Positions 5,144-13,941 of a stretch of DNA of 16,586 nucleotides are shown in pieces. This DNA is from JBBQVS01 sp038211295. GTDB taxonomy: Bacteria > Chloroflexota > Ktedonobacteria > Ktedonobacterales > Ktedonobacteraceae. The translations under genes and the position numbers were made by a program. Under the pieces are notes generated by a model. The model was not told the origin of the DNA and made no database searches. It saw only the letters and a program-made list of their open reading frames with translations. Within the stretch, counting starts at the first letter, position 1, and each line of letters starts with the position of its first letter. The DNA lies in assembly GCA_038211295.1 (NCBI GenBank), contig JBBQVS010000084.1, positions 1 through 16,586 of the forward strand, written 5' to 3'.

Positions 5144-8100
5144 ATTTTCGCGCTGAGAGCGCGAACGCTCTATCACCAGTGAGACCCCCTTTGAAGCTAA
5201 AGGGTTTCTGATTTTTAAGCTTTAACGCGCTTGCATCAACTGTCAATTCCACCGAAGGAACGTAGCCGCCCTGTTTCTGCACCATCAATGTATAGGGTGC
5301 CTGTCCCACAATGTTCGTTACAACGTGCGGCACATACCACGACAGCGAAATGTAGGAGATGCAGTTTTTCGGTGTCTCGGTCAAGCCGCCCCACATGGTA
5401 TGTCCGGGGAGGTCGCTGGTCTGATTAGTGGGTGCGCCAAGCGCGTTAACAGTCCACGCCTGTTGAAACCCACGCGCCCCCAATTGATAATCTCCATTGG
5501 GACAATTTCGCGCATCGCTCGGAAAGTAGTTGTTATACTGACTGCATCCCGTTGGAACCGCCCCCGCCCCTTTGGGTGGTGCTCCGGTAACTGGCGCCGT
5601 AGATGTAGGCGTAGGATCAGGATTACACAAAACTTGCCCTGTGTCAAAACCATTACCGGAAAGCAGTTGTGCGTTCTGTGGCGCATAGACGCGAATATAA
5701 TTAGCATAGGTGTCGAAACCATAGACCGGCCCCGTTTGCTGATAATCGAGCGTGATTGTCAGATTGTGCGTCGCCCCACCCTGGGCATCAAGCACAACAT
5801 CGTCATGCTCAGTAGTATGCACATACTGGCTCGCCTTGCTGATGCTGATGTTTGCCTGCACTACCGCGAAACCATCCTGTTTCGCGAAGCTATCAGTCGC
5901 ACCTGCATAACCATGATCGAGTAGCCACTGCTCCGCCTGTGTGTTGGTGAAGTATATCTCTAGATCACGCGACTGAATATCCTTTACGGCCCCTTTGATA
6001 ATGTTCAACAACTGGCTTGTTGGCAGGTGACGCACGCGGTCAAGCAACATCTTGCCAACCAGTGAGGTAAAGGCTTTACGCGCCGCGTGACTGCTGTCAT
6101 TGCTCTTCTGATGCTCTACCGCGATGGCACTATAGTCTTGCTGATAATAGTGCAACCGCTCTTCAAGGTTTTTCGAGGTAATCGTCTCGTTGTACTCCGC
6201 GACATGAATAGGGCCGGTTACATCCAGAATATGCCCGATGAAGGTAGGAGTAAATGAGATATCGCCATCGACGGGGCCACCGCCCTCATCTTGAAAGACC
6301 TGCATACTCATACGGGCAGTTGTGGGATAGTCGCCGGAAAGATTGGAGTCGCGCAAGCCCCAGTTGCCAAAATTCATCCAACTGTTATACGCGGGTGGTG
6401 CCTGCCGACCCAACTCTACCCCATTGCCAGCATAGTCCAGCAGCGCGACATCACGCAGGCCAAAGGGGGCCATACGCCCGTCCTGAAGCTGTAACACCCC
6501 ATATTGTCCTGTGAAGCCGCCACTTGGACGTAGTTCCGCGCGATCAAGCGTCTGTACCAGAAAGCGGCGTTGCTGGCCAACACCAAGCAACCACGAGACA
6601 AGCCCAACCATGTCTTGCCCTTGCGCCAACAACTCTTGTGCCTTCGGTAACTGACCCAAAAGGCTCATCAGTTGCGTTTTCTGCTTGTCGCTAATCGGTA
6701 CGTCTTTCATACGTACTTGGCTCATCTGTGTACGGATGTCATTTATATAATATTGGGCATGAATAAGCACGCCATCGATAGCGGCAATATCGGCAACGCT
6801 AACAAGCGGCTTGGTTACGCCGGTAGCGTTGGCAAGCGGTGAACTATGAATAAGACCAGCACTCATAACCGCAACACCACTCACCTCTTGCCCCATTTTC
6901 GATACGTCGAGCGCGACCTGTACAAGGTGCCGCGCCATCAACAGCTTGTTAGCATAGTCCGGCGAAAACTCCTGTAATGTCGAAAGCACATCAGCGCGGT
7001 TAGTAAGGTCTTGCAATTGTAAGAAGTCGTCTTCAGCAAGCCGAAACTCGTTTTGCGCCTGCCGAAGCTTCTTCGCGTCCAGAGCCGCAGTGGGATCACT
7101 CTTCGAGACTGGCAAGAGTGTTTTGACATTGAGTAGGTGGTTCACACCATCGAGCGCGACACCACGCACATTGTTATACACACTGTACGTAGCCAAACCA
7201 GCTCCAAGTGGGACAAGCACACCGAGCAAGACGATCACGACCAACGCGACACTGAGAATTTGATACAGGCTTCTACGCTGCTTCGTCTGCATCAGCATAT
7301 CATGCAGACGGCGTTTACGAACAATGCGGCGTTGTGGCCCCGTCTTGCCCGTATGTAGTTTATATGGGGATGTGTTTTCTTCTTGCACAACCAGCTCAAT
7401 CGCAAGCATCGGCGCAAGAACAGCAGTATCTACTGCTATTTGAACTGGTACTGTTTCGATAACCTCATTCTTCGTCGTCTCAAGCGCAATTATTTCTTCG
7501 CCACCATTATGCTCTACTAACGGTACAACCTCTCGTTGTTGAGAAACAGATTGTGCATAACTGAGTAGCGTTGGAAGAGCAATTGGAGGCGTAGCCTCTG
7601 GTTGTGAAGAAACAGGGAAAGCATAGCTAAGTGCCGTCGGGATAAGAATGCGCGGCACAGCCTCTACTTGCACAACAGCGGGTTGTGTATAACTGAGTAA
7701 CGTTGGAATGGCAATAGCAGGCGTGGTACTTGGCCCCGCCGCCAAGTCACTATGCAGAGCCTCGATAGAAGTTTCTTCTACAGCTACAGGTTTTACATCA
7801 TCATAGTCATCGAAGGTCGGACGCGGTGTTTCGGGCAGACTTAGAGAAGTTGACGGCTTCAGTGCCTCCGCAAGAACAAGCGAGGGTCGCTTCATCGTAA
7901 TCTCATCTAGCTCTTCATCGTAAAGTGTCTGGCATTCTGCCGTCTCGTGCGGAGCAACGGCTTCCTGTGAAGAGGCGGATATAAGCGGTTCGGGCGCGTG
8001 ATCAATTACATTCGAGGTCGGCAGAAGCGCACGAAAGCCCCATAGTCGCCCATCTCCATGGCGCATCAAGCACTTTTCCGCCATTGCAAGCAGACTCGTA

Positions 8101-8327
8101 TCAGAAATAGTGTGCTGTTTCGCGATCTCTTCAATCGGCACATCTGTGGTAAAGTACGCGCTCACAGCGTCTTTATGCTTATTAAAACGTTTCTTCTGGC
8201 GTGCGTTCAGCTCTGTAATGTTGACCGCTTCCCAGTCAGTAATAGCATGTTTTCGGGCAGATGTAGAGTTTTTTATGCGTGTATCGAGCAAGGTTTTCCC
8301 CCCGCCAATGTCTATAACGCGGTACAT
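5142..8327 (-). CDS. DUF4012-domain membrane protein with transposase-like N-terminal HTH, 1061 aa
   Basis: Domains in order: an N-terminal stretch with RVIDIGGG; a helix-turn-helix region at about residues 40-103, ending DGRLWGFRALLP, that resembles the N-terminal domain of Mu/Tn7-type transposases; an acidic low-complexity linker at 110-320 with three 22-residue repeats (203-268); a basic stretch (RRIVRKRR) and one transmembrane helix at about 355-383; then a large part that should be outside the membrane. That part contains the DUF4012 core, with the hallmark LDRAELRPSGGFTGQYG near residue 600. The positive-inside rule puts the HTH in the cytoplasm. DUF4012 proteins are common in Chloroflexota and Gram-positive bacteria, and their function is unknown. 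The ATG at 8327 has no Shine-Dalgarno; a TTG at residue 13 behind a G-run is an alternative. It shares a terminator with the convergent oxidoreductase gene. Confidence 0.85.
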   Translation of the reverse strand: MYRVIDIGGGKTLLDTRIKNSTSARKHAITDWEAVNITELNARQKKRFNKHKDAVSAYFTTDVPIEEIAKQHTISDTSLLAMAEKCLMRHGDGRLWGFRALLPTSNVIDHAPEPLISASSQEAVAPHETAECQTLYDEELDEITMKRPSLVLAEALKPSTSLSLPETPRPTFDDYDDVKPVAVEETSIEALHSDLAAGPSTTPAIAIPTLLSYTQPAVVQVEAVPRILIPTALSYAFPVSSQPEATPPIALPTLLSYAQSVSQQREVVPLVEHNGGEEIIALETTKNEVIETVPVQIAVDTAVLAPMLAIELVVQEENTSPYKLHTGKTGPQRRIVRKRRLHDMLMQTKQRRSLYQILSVALVVIVLLGVLVPLGAGLATYSVYNNVRGVALDGVNHLLNVKTLLPVSKSDPTAALDAKKLRQAQNEFRLAEDDFLQLQDLTNRADVLSTLQEFSPDYANKLLMARHLVQVALDVSKMGQEVSGVAVMSAGLIHSSPLANATGVTKPLVSVADIAAIDGVLIHAQYYINDIRTQMSQVRMKDVPISDKQKTQLMSLLGQLPKAQELLAQGQDMVGLVSWLLGVGQQRRFLVQTLDRAELRPSGGFTGQYGVLQLQDGRMAPFGLRDVALLDYAGNGVELGRQAPPAYNSWMNFGNWGLRDSNLSGDYPTTARMSMQVFQDEGGGPVDGDISFTPTFIGHILDVTGPIHVAEYNETITSKNLEERLHYYQQDYSAIAVEHQKSNDSSHAARKAFTSLVGKMLLDRVRHLPTSQLLNIIKGAVKDIQSRDLEIYFTNTQAEQWLLDHGYAGATDSFAKQDGFAVVQANISISKASQYVHTTEHDDVVLDAQGGATHNLTITLDYQQTGPVYGFDTYANYIRVYAPQNAQLLSGNGFDTGQVLCNPDPTPTSTAPVTGAPPKGAGAVPTGCSQYNNYFPSDARNCPNGDYQLGARGFQQAWTVNALGAPTNQTSDLPGHTMWGGLTETPKNCISYISLSWYVPHVVTNIVGQAPYTLMVQKQGGYVPSVELTVDASALKLKNQKPFSFKGGLTGDRAFALSARK
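7524..7721 (-). repeat. Three 22-residue tandem repeats in the DUF4012 protein linker
   Basis: Residues 203-224, 225-246 and 247-268 each follow the pattern P-x-I-x-I/L-P-T-x-L-S-Y-x-x-P/S…V/T. The core IPTLLSY, IPTALSY or LPTLLSY recurs every 66 bases. The repeats lie in the cytoplasmic linker between the HTH and the transmembrane helix. They may form a flexible spacer or a binding array. Confidence 0.75.
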
Positions 8328-8498
8328 ATAAAAATAATAAGAGGTAGTATATCCTATTCTATACTACATGACGTAAGAAGAGGCAGGTTTGTCGCGCTTA
8401 CATCGAAATTGGCTATTGTATCTATCTGCTTGTGTAAAGAGAGAAGTATGCGTGATGTGGGTAGCAAGCCCGTTTCCGAATATGCTACCCCGTGTGGC
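8328..8498. other. Intergenic region between the peptidase and DUF4012 genes
   Basis: This 171-bp spacer has no ORF of its own. It holds the dyad at 8344-8367 next to the DUF4012 start and a hairpin at 8459-8490 (GGGTAGCA/TGCTACCC, 8-bp stem, 16-base loop) after the peptidase stop. The hairpin lacks a T-run on the minus strand, so the peptidase transcript may read through into the DUF4012 gene. Confidence 0.45.
8344..8367 (-). promoter_or_regulatory. 8-8-8 dyad carrying a -10 box, before the DUF4012 gene
   Basis: GTAGTATA and TATACTAC form a perfect inverted repeat around an 8-bp spacer. The minus-strand arm nearest the gene contains TATACT, a 5/6 match to a -10 box, at 8351-8346. A start about 7 bases further on would leave a leader of only about a dozen bases, consistent with the missing Shine-Dalgarno. 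No good -35 is seen. By symmetry the other strand has the same -10-like hexamer, with no gene behind it. Confidence 0.4.
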
Positions 8499-11168
8499 TT
8501 ATATGCGTGCGGAGAGATCGTCAAGCTGGCTCTTCAGCTTGCGATTTTCTTCGCGCAGCTCATTGAGGTCTTTACGGAGCACTTTGAATTGCTCATCATC
8601 TCCATTGCTAGAACGAAGCGCGTAAGCAGAGACGCGCAATTGTCGTCTCACGGAGGGATGAAGTTCGTGACCGGCGACACGCTCCAACGACTCAATAGCG
8701 CGTTTATCATTGAATGAGGTCAGAGCCATCGCCGCAGCGAGTCGTACAAAGTACCATGTATCGTGTTCGATAACAGCACACAACGCATCTACCGCGCGTT
8801 GGCGGGCAGCTTCGCCATATTCGATGTAGCGGCGTCCAACCGACCCCAGACCACCCACAGCAGCAAAACGGAGAGTCGGCGCACTGTGCGGATCGTTCAG
8901 ATAGCTCGCAATCTGGTCTACCACGCGATCTTCGCCCGACGCGCCAAGGCCGGCGAAGATACCACGTTGAACTATGTGTATCCATGATGGACGTTCGAGC
9001 AGGGAACTGAGCAGTTCGATACTACCCTCCGTTCGCGTCTTTCCTAGCGCGGCGGCGGCGGCAGCTTCTACGCGGTAACTGACATCGCCATTTTCAAGAA
9101 TTGACCGCAAAGCGTGCGCGGAACGCAGGGCAAGCTCTGCCCGTTGTGGTGACTGGAATTTTCCCAATGCCTCGGCAATAGTGGCACGAGCGCGAGAAAA
9201 GCGCATCGGGTCAATCTGTGCCAGAGCCTGCACCAGCACGGTCTGCGCCTTCTCGTCATTCATTGTGCCAAGTGCTGATGCCGCCGCGACCCGCACGCCC
9301 CAGAAGGAGTCATTGAGCAGGGCCGTTTCGAGTGCTGTACGGCTCTCGTCGTCGTCTTTTCGACCCAGTGCTGCTGCCGCATCACCACGTCCCAGTGTAT
9401 CGGGGTCATGCGCGAGCTGATAGCGCAACATCTTCGCGGATCGCTCAAAGGTTAGTGATTTGAGCAACCACCCTTCGGGGTCGAAGCGCACCATAAGCGG
9501 TTCACGTTCTAGGGGCAGGTAAAAGCTTTGTTCAACCTGCCCATCTTGGCCCACCAGCACACGCAAAGGAACTGTGCGCGTCTCCCTTGTCTGTTCGTCT
9601 GGCACGGCCTCGTCGGAGAGTAGTAGTGTAAAATCCAGATCGACGGGCGTCACGAAGCAAGGCGTCAGGTCGTCAATCTTCTGCGTCTGCTTGATAGTAA
9701 CTTTTGCCAACTTCTGTTCGCTCTCCCACGTATAGCTGACCGCGAATTCTGGATAGCCCCCACTATATACCCATTGCTGGAAATACTGCGCGAGACTGCG
9801 ACCCGTTGACTCCTCAAACGTGCGTTCGAGGTCTGCTGTGATAACCTCTTGCTCCCGGTAGCGCGTGAGATAGGTTTTGACTGCGCGTTTGAACGCTGCG
9901 TCACCAAGTTGATGACGCAGCATGTGCAACACCCATCCACCCTTCCCATACATGTGTGCATCAAATAACTCAAAACCATCATCGTGAAAAACGTGGTAAA
10001 CAATCGGGCGGCGATAATGCTTGTCTTCGCCCATATACCAGTCTTTCTTCTCAAGCATAGCTTGCTTGAACTCATCGCGTCCAAGATCATGCTCTTTCCA
10101 CATAATCTCGAAGTATGTAGCAAACCCCTCGTTGAGCCACCCGTTCGACCAATCGCGACAGGTCACAAGATCGCCGAACCACTGATGTGCCAGTTCGTGC
10201 GCGACAATAGGCACCATATCGGCATCAAGTGCAGCTTTTTGATCCATTAGAAGCATAAAACTGTGCGTTGTCGCGGTTGTATGCTCCATCGCGCCCGTGT
10301 ATAGCTCAACCACCGTCTGGGCGTATTTACCATAGGGATACTCGACGCCAGTGAATTCCGAGAAGAATTGCATCATCTGCGGCGTTTTTCCCATCAACAA
10401 GGGGGCATCATCTTTACGGTCTTTGCGGACGTAATATGTGATGGGTATTCTTTTGTAGCTGTCTTCGATAACCGCGAAATCGCATACGACAAGCGAGACA
10501 AGATATGTCGCGTGTGGAATATCATGAAACCAGTGATGCGTTTTAGTTGCTCCGTTATCTTTGACATCTACCAGTGAACCATTTGAGACGGTCAGGAATT
10601 GCGCGGGAACGGTGACGATAATCTCGGTTGTGGCGCGGTCATTTGGCGCGTCGTGGCAGGGAAACCAGCTACTATGATAGCGCGGTTGCCCAAACGACCA
10701 CGCCTGTATGGGGCGCGTCGGGTCTTCGAGCGTGGGTTTGACAAAGTGCAGGCCCGTGCGCGGTTTCGCTGAATAGGTCACGGCGACGGTGAAAAGCTCG
10801 CCATTGAAATAGACCCGATCCAGTGCTACACTCAGCTTCGCATCGGTACTTGTATAGGAAACAGGCTTTCCGTCTATCATGACCTGTTCGACTGAGAGTT
10901 CTACCGCGTCGAGTGTAATCGTTTTGACCTCTTCGTAGAGCGCGGCAAAGGTCGTATATGCGGTTCCGCTCACGGTCTCTTGCTCAAAATCGAGCGTCAC
11001 GACCAGCTTGACGTGCCGCACGTCGGCAGGTCGATCTGGCGCGTAGTGCAAGGTATCGTCTGGTAACTCGAACGAGCGGGAGCGCGGAACAGGCGTCTGT
11101 TCGTGACCATTCATCAAAAAGAAACCGTAGCCATTGCCGATATCTATAGCGCGGTTGCAAGTATGCAT
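8499..11168 (-). CDS. M1-family zinc metallopeptidase with HEAT repeats, 889 aa
   Basis: This is an aminopeptidase-N-like enzyme that would remove N-terminal residues from peptides. The zinc site is HELAH with His324, Glu325 and His328, plus Glu347 in WLNEGFA (HExxH-x18-E). Tyr407 in MYGKGGWVLHML is the expected transition-state Tyr. The exopeptidase motif is GAMEH (292-296) instead of the common GAMEN. The N-terminal saddle is about residues 45-245, the catalytic domain 250-460, and a beta-rich domain 475-570. From about 585 to 855 there are HEAT/PBS-like helical repeats (AAAALGRKDD, AAASALGTMND, AAAAAALGK), ending in a coiled coil at 856-889. No signal peptide is seen, so it is probably cytoplasmic. 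AGGAG five to six bases before the ATG at 11168 supports the start. It lies upstream of the DUF4012 gene and divergent from the UbiB-like gene. Confidence 0.93.
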   Translation of the reverse strand: MHTCNRAIDIGNGYGFFLMNGHEQTPVPRSRSFELPDDTLHYAPDRPADVRHVKLVVTLDFEQETVSGTAYTTFAALYEEVKTITLDAVELSVEQVMIDGKPVSYTSTDAKLSVALDRVYFNGELFTVAVTYSAKPRTGLHFVKPTLEDPTRPIQAWSFGQPRYHSSWFPCHDAPNDRATTEIIVTVPAQFLTVSNGSLVDVKDNGATKTHHWFHDIPHATYLVSLVVCDFAVIEDSYKRIPITYYVRKDRKDDAPLLMGKTPQMMQFFSEFTGVEYPYGKYAQTVVELYTGAMEHTTATTHSFMLLMDQKAALDADMVPIVAHELAHQWFGDLVTCRDWSNGWLNEGFATYFEIMWKEHDLGRDEFKQAMLEKKDWYMGEDKHYRRPIVYHVFHDDGFELFDAHMYGKGGWVLHMLRHQLGDAAFKRAVKTYLTRYREQEVITADLERTFEESTGRSLAQYFQQWVYSGGYPEFAVSYTWESEQKLAKVTIKQTQKIDDLTPCFVTPVDLDFTLLLSDEAVPDEQTRETRTVPLRVLVGQDGQVEQSFYLPLEREPLMVRFDPEGWLLKSLTFERSAKMLRYQLAHDPDTLGRGDAAAALGRKDDDESRTALETALLNDSFWGVRVAAASALGTMNDEKAQTVLVQALAQIDPMRFSRARATIAEALGKFQSPQRAELALRSAHALRSILENGDVSYRVEAAAAAALGKTRTEGSIELLSSLLERPSWIHIVQRGIFAGLGASGEDRVVDQIASYLNDPHSAPTLRFAAVGGLGSVGRRYIEYGEAARQRAVDALCAVIEHDTWYFVRLAAAMALTSFNDKRAIESLERVAGHELHPSVRRQLRVSAYALRSSNGDDEQFKVLRKDLNELREENRKLKSQLDDLSARI

Positions 11169-11330
11169 CTTCTCTCTCCTCTAATATAGACCGTGTTGGA
11201 ATACCCCTATCTTGTCACGATGGCAAGCAGACATGCAACTTCACAAGAGGGCGAGCCGTATACCCTCTTCATTGGTCTTACTCTTCTATGCTATTGTATA
11301 TACAGAGTACAGAGCCAGGAAAGGGCTATC
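11169..11330. other. Divergent promoter region between the M1 peptidase and UbiB-like genes
   Basis: This 162-bp spacer must hold both promoters. On the minus strand TTGCCA is followed after 17 bases by TATTCC (weak -10), and a TATATT lies just before the peptidase ribosome site. On the plus strand a TATATACA stretch at 11297-11304 is a possible -10 for the kinase gene, but its -35 (TTGGTC at 11272) is 19-21 bp away. None is strong. Confidence 0.35.
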
Positions 11331-13046
11331 ATGCGTACAACAATTCCCCGTATCAACAGGTTCTCACAGACTGTACGCTTTTTTCGCGTTTCGCGTCTGC
11401 TTTTATGGACAATCTGGGTAATCTATCGTGAGCGACGACGCGTCATTCGCGCTCGCGAGCGTGGCAATTATGAAGTACAACCAAATATTGAAGTGCTTAT
11501 TCGTGTGCTTGTCGCCTTTCGTGTTGCGGCAATCAAGCTTGGCGTCTTGATGATTAAGCTGGGCCAGTTTCTTAGCTCGCGGGCCGACCTACTGCCAGAT
11601 GAAGCTATCGCAGTTCTCGCCTCACTACAAGACGAGGTGCCACCCGCGCCATTTGAGCACGTGGTAAGCATCATCGAGTCCGAAACGGGTAAGCGAGTGG
11701 AACAGATTTTCAGCGTTCTGGAACGCGAATGTACCGCCGCTGCCTCGCTTGGACAGGTACATAAAGCAGTATTGCTCGCGACAGGCGAGACAGTTGCGGT
11801 AAAGATTCAGCGTCCAAATACCGACCAACTTGTGCGGATGGATTTAAGCACGCTGAAATTTGTAATTCGCGTCATCAATTTTTTCGTTGATACCACTGGC
11901 TTTATCGACCTCATGGGCATATACCGCGAGTTCAAACGCACCACCTATGAAGAGATTGATTATAAAGCGGAGGCGATGAACGCCAAACATTTCAAAGAGA
12001 TGTTCAAAGACGACCCGACAATCTATATACCAGCTATGTACGATCAATATGTCACCCCGCACATGCTAGTCATTGAGTGGATTGACGGCATCAAAATCAA
12101 TGATTATGTCGCGCTTGAAGCATTGGGTATCAGTCGGCTAGAGGTCGCTAAACGCACGGTAAGCGCATACTTCTACCAGTTTTTCGTGGAGGGCTTCTTC
12201 CACGCTGACCCGCACCCTGGCAACATCTTTGTCAAGAAGGGCGTCACCACGGCGGACGGCGGGCCGATAATTGCCTTTATTGACTTTGGAATGGTTGGCA
12301 CACTCACCAAAGGCATGAAACAATCCCTCAAAGAGTTGTTTATCAGCTTTTTGTCGCGCAACTCACGCGCCCTCGTCAACGCGCTGGTCAAACTGGGCTT
12401 TGTGGGACAGGGGGCGAACATGATCGCGATTGAGCGCGGGATGTCGATGATGATGGAGCAATACTATGGTATGAGCCTCGGCGCGGTGCGTGAACTTGAC
12501 ATACCAGAAGTGGCGCAGGATGTCGAGCGGTTACTGTACGGGCAACCCTTCCAGATACCCGCTCAGTTCGCCTTCACTGGTCGCGCGATTAGCACACTCG
12601 GCGGCGTCTCAACTGGTCTCGCGCCAGAATTCAACTTTGTTGAAGTGGCAACACCCTACGCACGGAAATTTCTGGGGCTTGATAGCGAGGGCATAGGGCA
12701 GACGGTGCAGGAGTACCTGACGCAGGCACTCGATACTGGACGCACGTTGCTCGCACTCCCACGCGCCCTCGAACAGCTTATCAGCAAGCTTGAAACGGGC
12801 CAGGTCGAGGTCAAGCTGGCAGGTGATCGACCAAAGGATCGCATCCGTTTTCGCTTTGGTCGTAGTGGTGGGGGAGGAGGCGGCACTGGGAGCAACACGG
12901 CGGCAGGTGGCCTTGCGTGGTCGCTCATGTTCATCGCCGCGCTCGCTAGCGGCGTCTATCTCACAACGGCCCACCTGATGATTCCTGCATGGTTTTGTCT
13001 GGGATTAGCAGGCGTAACCATGCTGGGGCTGTTCGTGAAAAGGTAG
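11331..13046 (+). CDS. UbiB/ABC1-family atypical protein kinase, 571 aa
   Basis: Family members (UbiB, COQ8/ADCK) are membrane-associated atypical kinase/ATPases linked to isoprenoid-quinone or lipid biology. The visible motifs are KLGQ in the KxGQ helix (residues 76-79), the Ala-rich nucleotide loop AAASLGQVHKA (from about 136), VAVK with Lys158, FHADPHPGN with the catalytic region at 290-298, and DFG at 318-320. A Gly-rich linker (near 513-518) leads to two C-terminal hydrophobic helices (about 527-547 and 550-569), matching the family's membrane hairpin. I choose the ATG at 11331 because AGGAAAGGG lies about 7 bases upstream; a GTG at 11193 in frame has no ribosome site and overlaps the divergent promoter region. 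It ends 29 bp before the convergent MBL gene, with no obvious terminator between. The native substrate is unknown. Confidence 0.93.
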   Translation: MRTTIPRINRFSQTVRFFRVSRLLLWTIWVIYRERRRVIRARERGNYEVQPNIEVLIRVLVAFRVAAIKLGVLMIKLGQFLSSRADLLPDEAIAVLASLQDEVPPAPFEHVVSIIESETGKRVEQIFSVLERECTAAASLGQVHKAVLLATGETVAVKIQRPNTDQLVRMDLSTLKFVIRVINFFVDTTGFIDLMGIYREFKRTTYEEIDYKAEAMNAKHFKEMFKDDPTIYIPAMYDQYVTPHMLVIEWIDGIKINDYVALEALGISRLEVAKRTVSAYFYQFFVEGFFHADPHPGNIFVKKGVTTADGGPIIAFIDFGMVGTLTKGMKQSLKELFISFLSRNSRALVNALVKLGFVGQGANMIAIERGMSMMMEQYYGMSLGAVRELDIPEVAQDVERLLYGQPFQIPAQFAFTGRAISTLGGVSTGLAPEFNFVEVATPYARKFLGLDSEGIGQTVQEYLTQALDTGRTLLALPRALEQLISKLETGQVEVKLAGDRPKDRIRFRFGRSGGGGGGTGSNTAAGGLAWSLMFIAALASGVYLTTAHLMIPAWFCLGLAGVTMLGLFVKR

Positions 13047-13075
13047 TTCGAGTGTGCGCGAGGATGGCGGCGTGC

Positions 13076-13903
13076 TTATAGCAGCATCCATTCCTCGCCT
13101 GTATGTCGTACTTTCCCTTCGCGCTCCAATTTGAGCAGGTGCGCTTCGACAGAGTAACCCGCAAGTGTGTGCAGGCGCGGGTCTACATCAGCGTAAATGT
13201 GTTGTACCATCGCTGGAATTGTCGCCCCTGTTGGGAAAGTATGAAGGACCTCAAGTACCTGCTGTTCACGTTGCAGACGATGCGTGATGTACTCGGTGAG
13301 CTTTGCCTGCGGATTGGTAATCGTCGGGCCGTGCGCTGGCACCATCTCGGCGATATCTATGCCCTGCAAACGTTCTAGCGAGTTGAGATAGTCCAACATG
13401 TCACCCTCTGGTGGCGCGATAACCACCGTGCCAACGCTGGCGACAAGGTCGCCCGCGAAAAGGATACGTTGCCGCTCCATGAAATAGCTCAGATGGTCGA
13501 AGCGATGCCCCGGCGTGTGAATCGCGCGTAGGGTGTCCGTGCCTGCTGGAAATGTCATGCCATCCGGCACTTCTTCGTCAACTTCGGGCGTCCCCTCGCG
13601 ATTAAACGCATAGATCGAGACACGCAACAGCTTGCGGAGCGCGAGCGCACCTCCAACATGATCGGGATGTCCATGTGTGATAAGAATACGCCGAATGCCC
13701 CCACGTTCCCCCCCCTCCTGAATGATTGCCTCTACGTGTTGCTGGTTGTCGTCCGCTGGATCAATAACCGTGGCACCCTCAACTCCGTCGCCAAATACGA
13801 TTGTATTTGTACCTGGCCCCGTCATAATCGATGCATTGGGAGCCAGAATAATCGTATAGGGAGTATGTGGTATAGAATGTGTGTGAGGTTTTGCATCTGG
13901 CAT
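13076..13903 (-). CDS. MBL-fold hydrolase, LACTB2-like, 275 aa
   Basis: This is a metallo-beta-lactamase fold protein with the full dinuclear zinc motif set: THGHPDH (76-82), His133 in TPGHRFDHL, Asp152 in FAGDLVAS, and His191 in VPAHGP. The C-terminal 70 residues (about 205-275) look like the winged-helix tail found behind the MBL domain in LACTB2-like proteins. Relatives include RNA endonucleases and thioester hydrolases, so the substrate is open. AAGGAG precedes the ATG by 11 bases, slightly long. The gene lies 38 bp downstream of the NUDIX gene on the same strand, and the two are probably cotranscribed. It is convergent with the UbiB-like gene. Confidence 0.9.
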   Translation of the reverse strand: MPDAKPHTHSIPHTPYTIILAPNASIMTGPGTNTIVFGDGVEGATVIDPADDNQQHVEAIIQEGGERGGIRRILITHGHPDHVGGALALRKLLRVSIYAFNREGTPEVDEEVPDGMTFPAGTDTLRAIHTPGHRFDHLSYFMERQRILFAGDLVASVGTVVIAPPEGDMLDYLNSLERLQGIDIAEMVPAHGPTITNPQAKLTEYITHRLQREQQVLEVLHTFPTGATIPAMVQHIYADVDPRLHTLAGYSVEAHLLKLEREGKVRHTGEEWMLL

Positions 13904-13941
13904 TATAACTGTCGCTCCTTTGTCTGTAAGGCACTATTTCT

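Noticed and set aside
5325..5924. 199-codon plus-strand frame opposite the DUF4012 gene
   Set aside because: It is a shadow of the DUF4012 coding region on the other strand, with no recognisable domain.
8459..8490. Hairpin GGGTAGCA/TGCTACCC as an intrinsic terminator for the peptidase gene
   Set aside because: The 16-base loop is large and no T-run follows on the minus strand, so it is mentioned only as a spacer feature.
8058..8717. 219-codon plus-strand frame spanning the DUF4012 start and the peptidase end
   Set aside because: It crosses two real minus-strand genes and their spacer, lacks a ribosome site, and changes composition along its length as the underlying genes do.
11193..11330. 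N-terminal extension of the UbiB-like protein from GTG 11193
   Set aside because: There is no ribosome site and the stretch overlaps the expected divergent promoters, whereas ATG 11331 has a good Shine-Dalgarno.
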